Source of the DNA: Anaerolineales bacterium
GTDB lineage: Bacteria; Chloroflexota; Anaerolineae; Anaerolineales; Villigracilaceae
Length of the DNA stretch: 10,950 bases
Direction: 5' to 3'
NCBI GenBank assembly: GCA_025938055.1
Contig: JAICQC010000123.1
Location: 1-10,950, forward strand
In this document: positions 6,925 through 10,950 of the stretch, in pieces
Numbering within the stretch: position 1 is the stretch's first letter
Layout: each line of letters opens with the position of its first letter
Made by a program: the position numbers and the translations under genes
The notes under the pieces: generated by a model
What the model saw: only the letters and a program-made list of their open reading frames with translations
What the model was told of the DNA's origin: nothing
Databases searched by the model: none

Positions 6925-7134
6925 ATGACGACACAAGAACTGGCGTACACAGAAATCCAAAGGCTGGGAACAAATTTCAGGAACATGCCTGCTGCCTGTG
7001 TGCCAGAAGATGGACTCGACCGCGCCCGTGATCTGGACAAGGCAATTGCCAACCTGGATCGCATGATCGATTAGCATGTTTATGAGTTGTATGGGCTCAC
7101 GGAAGAAGAGATTAAGACCGTGGAGGGAGGGTAA
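6925..7134 (+). pseudogene. Amber-interrupted C-terminal fragment of a type II/IIG N6-adenine methylase-like restriction protein
   Basis: From ATG 6925 the frame gives 49 residues (MTTQELAYTEIQRLG ... NLDRMID), stops at TAG 7072-7074, then continues in the same frame as HVYELYGLTEEEIKTVEGG to TAA 7132-7134. The joined end, ...LDRMID-x-HVYELYGLTEEEI...VEGG, closely resembles the last residues of TaqI-like/Eco57I-like N6-adenine methylases and type IIG enzymes, which end ...IDxxVYELYGLTxEEIxxVEG (family recollection). No methylase catalytic domain (NPPY) precedes it: the frame is closed by TGA at 6919-6921. So it is a decayed remnant, or a small free-standing protein of which the 49-residue part is still made. 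A single CAG-to-TAG change explains the stop. It ends 4 bp before the next gene. Confidence 0.65.
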
Positions 7135-7138
7135 ACGG

Positions 7139-7333
7139 ATGACCGATAAAAAGAAAAACAAGAAAGTGCTGGTCAAAGTCAGCGAATTGAGCGATGAGGA
7201 GCTTGATGCGGCTCTCGATGCCGCACTGGATGAACTCCTGGGTCCTGATGAAGAGAAGAGTGAAGAAGATCAGCCTGCAAAGAAAACAATGACAAAGCGG
7301 ACCAAATCTGGAAAGTCTCGCAAGCATAAGTAA
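7139..7333 (+). CDS. 64-residue highly charged small protein
   Basis: ATG 7139 is chosen over an earlier ATG (7076) because GGAGGGAGGG lies just upstream and the extra 21 codons overlap the methylase-like tail. Layout: a basic start (MTDKKKNKK), a short strand (VLVKVSEL), an acidic Leu/Ala/Asp helix (SDEELDAALDAALDELLG, about 18-35), then an acidic-to-basic tail rich in Lys, Ser and Arg. There is no TM segment or cysteine. Such a segregated charge pattern is seen in small nucleic-acid-binding or adaptor proteins, but I recognise no family and assign no function. It lies 52 bp upstream of the TIR gene, in the same direction. Confidence 0.65.
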   Translation: MTDKKKNKKVLVKVSELSDEELDAALDAALDELLGPDEEKSEEDQPAKKTMTKRTKSGKSRKHK

Positions 7334-7384
7334 GTGAGAAGTCGTTTGGACGTCTGTTGACTAACCCTTAGGAACGGCATTCCA

Positions 7385-8950
7385 TTGACAACGTTATTCA
7401 TTAGCTATGCACGGAAAGATAAGGCAAAGGTCTACTCATTTGCCGACGAACTTCGCGATCTGGGCTTTGATGTTTGGGTCGATGTCAGCGGCATTCGGGG
7501 TGGAAAGCAATGGAGCGCCGAAATCGTAAAAGCGATTACCGATTGTGATTTCTTTTTGCTTTTCATTTCATCGGCTTCCGTTGAATCCGATAACGTCCGC
7601 CGCGAGGTGGATCTTGCTTTCCAGAACAACAAGCACATCCTTCCTTTGCGACTTGAAAAAGTGGGTATCCCTCTCACCTGGGCTTATCAAACGGTGGGAA
7701 TTCAATGGATCGAGTGTAGTGAAAAGGGTTGGAAATCGCGCTTGCTCGTTGCCCTGGGCAGTCAAAGTGAAATACCGAACCTCGCAACAGAGAATACCGG
7801 GACACCATCCAGAATTACGCAAAGTCGTGTTCAGATCATTATTGAAGGAGAAATAGCAGATTTTAATCAAACCCGTAGAGAAGACCTGGTCCTGATGCTC
7901 GCGGCTGTTCTGCGAGTGGATGCGGAGGAGATCCGATTGTTGAGCGTCAATGAGGGGAGCATCATAGTAGATTTCCTCCTTCCGGAAACAGCAGCCAACA
8001 AGCTGTTTGACCTGGCTCGCAAAAAGGATTTTAGACTTATCGAACTGGGTATTGCATCTCTGGTTTTTGATCTGGATGATGTCGCGTCTCAAGAGCAGGA
8101 TATTCTTAGTGAGGCCGATCCATCCATAAGCGTTAATCAAGCGCGGAGGTTGATCGAAATAAAGGTACGGTCGAACCAGAAGAACAACAAGAGTACCGAT
8201 GGAGGACTGCTCTCCCGGCTGTTGGACAAATTCTCGCGCCGAGATTCGATAAAAAGACAACGAGGAGTTGCACGCCCACATACGGGATCTGGCAAATTAT
8301 TCCCGGAGTTTGACACAGGCTCTGAAGTGCTAACCCGATCAGCGACATCATGGATCGTTGTCATGATAGCTGCTTTCGCAATCGTTGCCGCGATGCTATA
8401 TGGTTACTCTGGTTTGGTCAGACCGGTTCCCTCAGCCGTGGATGCAACCGGGACTATGGAAGCGTTTGGTACGATGGCTGCGATCACAACACAGGAATAT
8501 GAAATGAGTCTGACCCGTGCCGCGGCTTCTACTCTAACTCCTGCTATTGCCGTGTCTCCTACACCTTCACCGGAAGAGCTCACCCAAATCTTCATAGTGG
8601 ACGTTCAGCCTTCTTCAGGTTCGGAGTCTCCGCCGGACAGCAGCGAATGCTTATGGACACAAGTCAACGGCGAGGGCGCATCCATCGTGCTAACACTCGA
8701 ACAGGAAAGCACAATTCACAAGCTGCGGGTGTCGTTATTTACGCCGTACGTGCAGCGAGTCCGGCTGACGTTCAGCGACAATTCGCAGCAAACTGTAACA
8801 TTCGAAAGATACGGAGATTATATATTCCAGGAAATTCTTCTTGACCCGGTAAAAACGACGACAATTACTGTTGAAGTCCTGGAGGTCGAGGGCAATTCAT
8901 TCGATAGTTACGGAATCTGTCATATCGAAGTCTTTGGAACAGTACCTTGA
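7385..8950 (+). CDS. TIR-domain transmembrane receptor-like protein
   Basis: 521 residues from a TTG start; no ATG or GTG is available between the upstream stop (7358-7360) and FISYARKD, and AGGAA lies about 11 nt upstream. Residues 1-125 are a TIR domain: FISYARKDK, VWVDVSGIRGGKQW, ITDCDFFLLFISSAS, and the SxxSxxS...E pattern placing Glu74 at the NADase catalytic position of enzymatic TIRs. Residues 147-230 form a beta-alpha-beta-beta-alpha-beta-like domain with NEGSIIVDFLLP and ELGIASLVF, resembling the adaptor (TRADD-N-like) domains linked to bacterial effectors; this is tentative. A basic stretch (282-298), a TM helix (322-341) and a Thr/Ser/Pro stalk (349-399) follow. Residues 420-519 are a beta-rich discoidin/glycan-binding-like sandwich with Cys422 and Cys512. 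Positive-inside logic puts TIR in the cytoplasm and the sandwich outside: a sensor-to-NAD-cleavage receptor is the leading inference. Confidence 0.92.
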   Translation: MTTLFISYARKDKAKVYSFADELRDLGFDVWVDVSGIRGGKQWSAEIVKAITDCDFFLLFISSASVESDNVRREVDLAFQNNKHILPLRLEKVGIPLTWAYQTVGIQWIECSEKGWKSRLLVALGSQSEIPNLATENTGTPSRITQSRVQIIIEGEIADFNQTRREDLVLMLAAVLRVDAEEIRLLSVNEGSIIVDFLLPETAANKLFDLARKKDFRLIELGIASLVFDLDDVASQEQDILSEADPSISVNQARRLIEIKVRSNQKNNKSTDGGLLSRLLDKFSRRDSIKRQRGVARPHTGSGKLFPEFDTGSEVLTRSATSWIVVMIAAFAIVAAMLYGYSGLVRPVPSAVDATGTMEAFGTMAAITTQEYEMSLTRAAASTLTPAIAVSPTPSPEELTQIFIVDVQPSSGSESPPDSSECLWTQVNGEGASIVLTLEQESTIHKLRVSLFTPYVQRVRLTFSDNSQQTVTFERYGDYIFQEILLDPVKTTTITVEVLEVEGNSFDSYGICHIEVFGTVP

Positions 8951-8990
8951 GTATGAATGATGGGAAGATAAAGACAAAAGGAAAGACAAG

Positions 8991-9611
8991 ATGAACAACA
9001 ACGCTGACACCAAGCTGGTAGAAGTATTATCCAATCACTATAGTGAAACTTTTGATCAACTAAAGGAAGTCGTTGCAAGGCGTGACCGTCTATTTTTGTA
9101 TATTTTGTTGGTGATCTTCATCCTGTTGCTGTATATCAGCAGCCCAACCGTAATGAGCGATTGGGTAAATTCATTCTTTAGTAGTCAGGTCACCGGAGCC
9201 ACTGGCACGACTATGCAACCGCTCATCAATGTAGCAGTGATTGGTGTTGTCTTGTTGTTGGCACTGTTAAGTTTTTCGCACACGTACTTCCAAACCGTCC
9301 TGCATATCGAGCGACAATACGATTACGTCTATCAACTCGAAGAACAGCTGGGCAGGTTTTTCAGCGACAAGGCATTCATTCGTGAAGGCAAACATTATCT
9401 CAATTACAAGCGTAGGTTCTCCTCGTGGACAAAGTTTATCTTTTGGTATCTCTTTCCAGCCCTATATTTGTTGTTCATACTCTACTTTCTATGGTTCTTA
9501 TTCACAACCTCGCAAACCGACGTTGGTTATAAGATCATTGACTTGTTGATCACCGTGAGTATCATGATCTCACTGGGGTTTTATTTGTTGGCGATCATTA
9601 AGAAGAAATAG
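8991..9611 (+). CDS. Four-helix membrane protein, possible partner or effector of the TIR receptor
   Basis: 206 residues. Residues 1-32 are a predicted amphipathic cytosolic helix ending in ARRDR. TM helices lie at about 33-52, 79-100, 146-172 and 181-203. The loop 101-145 (HIERQYDYVYQLEEQLGRFF, then KHYLNYKRR) is charged and predicted cytosolic; the C-terminus ends KKK, inside. The plan resembles the small multi-TM effectors (SLATT or S-4TM type) that accompany bacterial nucleotide-signalling and immunity genes, but no diagnostic motif was recognised. AAGGAAAG sits upstream of ATG 8991, 40 nt after the TIR stop. The gene is visibly A+T-richer than the ABC and SDR genes, hinting at horizontal origin. 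It could also be a scaffold for the receptor. The membrane topology is well supported; the role is a guess. Confidence 0.85.
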   Translation: MNNNADTKLVEVLSNHYSETFDQLKEVVARRDRLFLYILLVIFILLLYISSPTVMSDWVNSFFSSQVTGATGTTMQPLINVAVIGVVLLLALLSFSHTYFQTVLHIERQYDYVYQLEEQLGRFFSDKAFIREGKHYLNYKRRFSSWTKFIFWYLFPALYLLFILYFLWFLFTTSQTDVGYKIIDLLITVSIMISLGFYLLAIIKKK

Positions 9612-9614
9612 TAA

Positions 9615-10070
9615 ATGAGTGCATATTCTAAGACGTATCGAATTCGATTTTCAGATATTGATGCCAACAGGCATGTCAATAATGCTGTTTACATTGATGC
9701 GGCGGGCGAAATCCGCTATCAATTCTTTGCAGAAAATGGCTTCCCGCCAGAGCGATTCGAACAACTCGGAATCGGTCCCGTGTATACAAAGATTACTACT
9801 CAGTTTCTGCGTGAAGTGCTATTGGGCGAAACTGTGACGATTACCTTTACTCTGACAGGTCTCTCGCCTCAGGGTATGTTCTGGAGAGCCCATCACGACA
9901 TTCTCAAATCCAATGGTAAGAAGGCTGTCATCGTGGATATGGAAGGTACGATTCTTGATCTGACCACGCGTAAGCCCGCCCCATCGAGCGAGGAACTCAT
10001 GCGCGTCTTCCAATTGATTCCGCATTCGGAAGATTTCGAAATCCTGCCCGAGGTTCGTAGAGTGAAATGA
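9615..10070 (+). CDS. Hotdog-fold acyl-CoA thioesterase (4HBT type)
   Basis: 151 residues, the usual length for a single hotdog domain. The N-terminal motif RFSDIDANRHVNNAVYIDA (11-29) matches the family signature in which Asp16, His20 and Asn22-Asn23 shape the active site before the central hotdog helix (about 25-40). The strand-rich rest (VTITFTLTGLSP, FWRAHHDIL, KAVIVDMEGTIL) fits the antiparallel sheet. The likely reaction is hydrolysis of an acyl-CoA or acyl-ACP thioester in the cytosol; chain length cannot be told. The start lies 3 nt after the stop of the 4-TM gene with only a weak AAGAAG before it, so translation is probably coupled to that gene. Whether it serves the TIR module (for instance in lipid remodelling) or is a passenger is open. 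Confidence 0.88.
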   Translation: MSAYSKTYRIRFSDIDANRHVNNAVYIDAAGEIRYQFFAENGFPPERFEQLGIGPVYTKITTQFLREVLLGETVTITFTLTGLSPQGMFWRAHHDILKSNGKKAVIVDMEGTILDLTTRKPAPSSEELMRVFQLIPHSEDFEILPEVRRVK

Positions 10071-10441
10071 TAGAACCAGAATTCACCTAAACGAACTCTT
10101 GACTGCCTGACAGGAAGGAGTACACTATAGGCAGTTAGGAAATCATCATTAGGTGGCAATGTATTTGTGAGACCTGCTCATGAGTTTCCAGGGGTATTTA
10201 CAAGCGCGGGCAGATCCGCATCGAACATAGATCGTTGAGGCAGCCCATGCCTTGCCGGGGGATCGCATCGGTTGGCTTTCTGATGCGTCAGGAAGGTAAG
10301 TTACGAGTGGAGGGATCTAAGACGAGATAACAACACGTGCTTCTTCACAGGTTCAATACTTTTCCATTGCGCGACACGCTTTGAGGAAAAGGCCGCCTGC
10401 AGGGTGGTTGTCATGTTTTCTACACCAAGGAGGAATTGATC
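10071..10441. other. Gene-free leader upstream of the secreted-protein gene
   Basis: This 371-bp stretch has no gene. It begins with a promoter/operator-like site (10099-10135), so the transcript of the next gene would have a long 5' leader of roughly 300 nt. A 6-bp hairpin CGCATC/GATGCG (10264-10269 with 10282-10287) lies within it. A long leader suggests post-transcriptional control, but I could match it to no known riboswitch. Confidence 0.45.
10099..10135 (+). promoter_or_regulatory. Sigma-70-like promoter with overlapping inverted repeat
   Basis: TTGACT (10099-10104), a 16-nt spacer and TACACT (10121-10126) form a fair -35/-10 pair. Exact inverted arms ACTGCCT (10102-10108) and AGGCAGT (10129-10135) overlap the -35 and flank the -10, as an operator would. 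It would drive the secreted-protein gene starting at 10442. Confidence 0.45.
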
Positions 10442-10950
10442 ATGTACTCGACCAAAACGAAAACTCGTCTCTTGCTTGTTCTGTCGGTTCTTAGCATTTC
10501 CGTTCTCGTGGCTGTGCCCGTTCTGGCTGCCAGCCTGACGATCGACTTTGAGAGTTATGCTCTCGGAACTGTCCACGGGCAGGATGGATGGAGCAGCGCC
10601 GGGGCCGCAGGCTCTGGCTGCGCGATGTACGACCATGCCATTGTTAACAACACCTATGGCTATGCCTCGTTCGGGACAAAGAGCCTGCGAATCTCCAATG
10701 CCGTGACTAGCGGCTGTTTCGGAGATCAAACCTTTTCGAAATCCCTGGCGGATGAGGCAGGGGAAACGACCGCAGGAAATGATGGCTTATCTGGCGGGGC
10801 GCGGCAAAACTTCTTTACCGCCCAGTGGGACTTTGCCTCTACCGTCCCTGGCGCCGAGCAACCAGGGCTGTCCGTTGTCGCCAGCCCGGACCGAGGTGAT
10901 GGCGCCCGCATGAGCTGGGTGCAGATGGCGGATACACCCGGAGGGCTTGA
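10442..10950 (+). CDS. Secreted protein with N-terminal DFESYALG-type domain (3' truncated by window)
   Basis: The frame is open from ATG 10442 to the window edge (169 complete codons). A perfect AAGGAGG (10427-10433) lies 8 nt upstream. Residues 1-30 form a Sec signal peptide: basic MYSTKTKTR, a hydrophobic core and a VLAA end. The mature part begins SLTIDFESYALGTVHGQDGW, a start common in secreted or surface proteins with lectin-like beta-sandwich folds (concanavalin A-like; family recollection). Further segments are TKSLRISNAVTSG, FSKSLADEAGET and AQWDFAST. Cys60 and Cys94 could pair. The part seen is probably a surface or extracellular carbohydrate-binding module; the C-terminus, which may hold an anchor or enzyme domain, lies outside the window. 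Function beyond secretion is unknown. Confidence 0.88.
   Translation, partial: MYSTKTKTRLLLVLSVLSISVLVAVPVLAASLTIDFESYALGTVHGQDGWSSAGAAGSGCAMYDHAIVNNTYGYASFGTKSLRISNAVTSGCFGDQTFSKSLADEAGETTAGNDGLSGGARQNFFTAQWDFASTVPGAEQPGLSVVASPDRGDGARMSWVQMADTPGGL

Noticed and set aside
7568..8281. A 237-codon minus-strand frame inside the TIR gene
   Set aside because: The opposite strand encodes recognisable TIR motifs; this frame gives a low-complexity, domain-less product with no RBS.

Overview
The window looks like part of a bacterial chromosome of moderately high G+C, most likely from a filamentous Chloroflexota lineage (Anaerolineae-type). That placement is an inference. It rests on dispersed inverted-repeat elements of the TGTCATTGCGAG... 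type, on secreted proteins starting with a SLTIDFESYALG-type domain, and on a TIR receptor-like gene. No rRNA, tRNA, CRISPR array or transposase was seen.

Layout. (1) 1-2344, plus strand: the 3' end of one ABC exporter half and a complete second half. Their motifs fit a heterodimeric exporter with one consensus and one degenerate ATPase site. A 114-bp inverted-repeat element sits between the two genes, and a bidirectional terminator follows at about 2346-2387. (2) 2403-3224, minus strand: a secreted chymotrypsin-fold serine protease, then a 360-bp gene-free stretch. (3) 3585-5841, minus strand: a two-gene unit of an unrecognised 493-residue protein and a classical short-chain dehydrogenase/reductase, overlapping by 11 nt. 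(4) 5842-6924: mostly non-coding. It holds two more TGTCA...TGACA inverted-repeat elements and a 41-residue single-pass membrane protein gene (6240-6365, minus) with its own terminator. (5) 6925-10070, plus strand: an accessory-looking, A+T-richer block. It contains an amber-interrupted fragment resembling the C-terminus of a type II/IIG N6-adenine methylase/restriction protein, a 64-residue charged protein, a 521-residue TIR transmembrane protein, a 4-TM membrane protein, and a hotdog-fold thioesterase 3 nt behind it. (6) 10071-10950: a gene-free leader with a promoter/operator-like site, then the 5' end of a secreted protein gene that runs off the window.

The most interesting unit is the TIR gene and its neighbours. 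The 521-residue protein reads as cytoplasmic TIR domain, cytoplasmic alpha/beta adaptor-like domain, basic stop, one TM helix, Thr/Pro-rich stalk and an extracytoplasmic beta-sandwich. That is a receptor-like layout with the TIR domain at the N-terminus. The next gene encodes a 4-TM protein with cytosolic helices. Together they could be a membrane-anchored sensing or immunity/cell-death module. This is inferred from architecture and context only.
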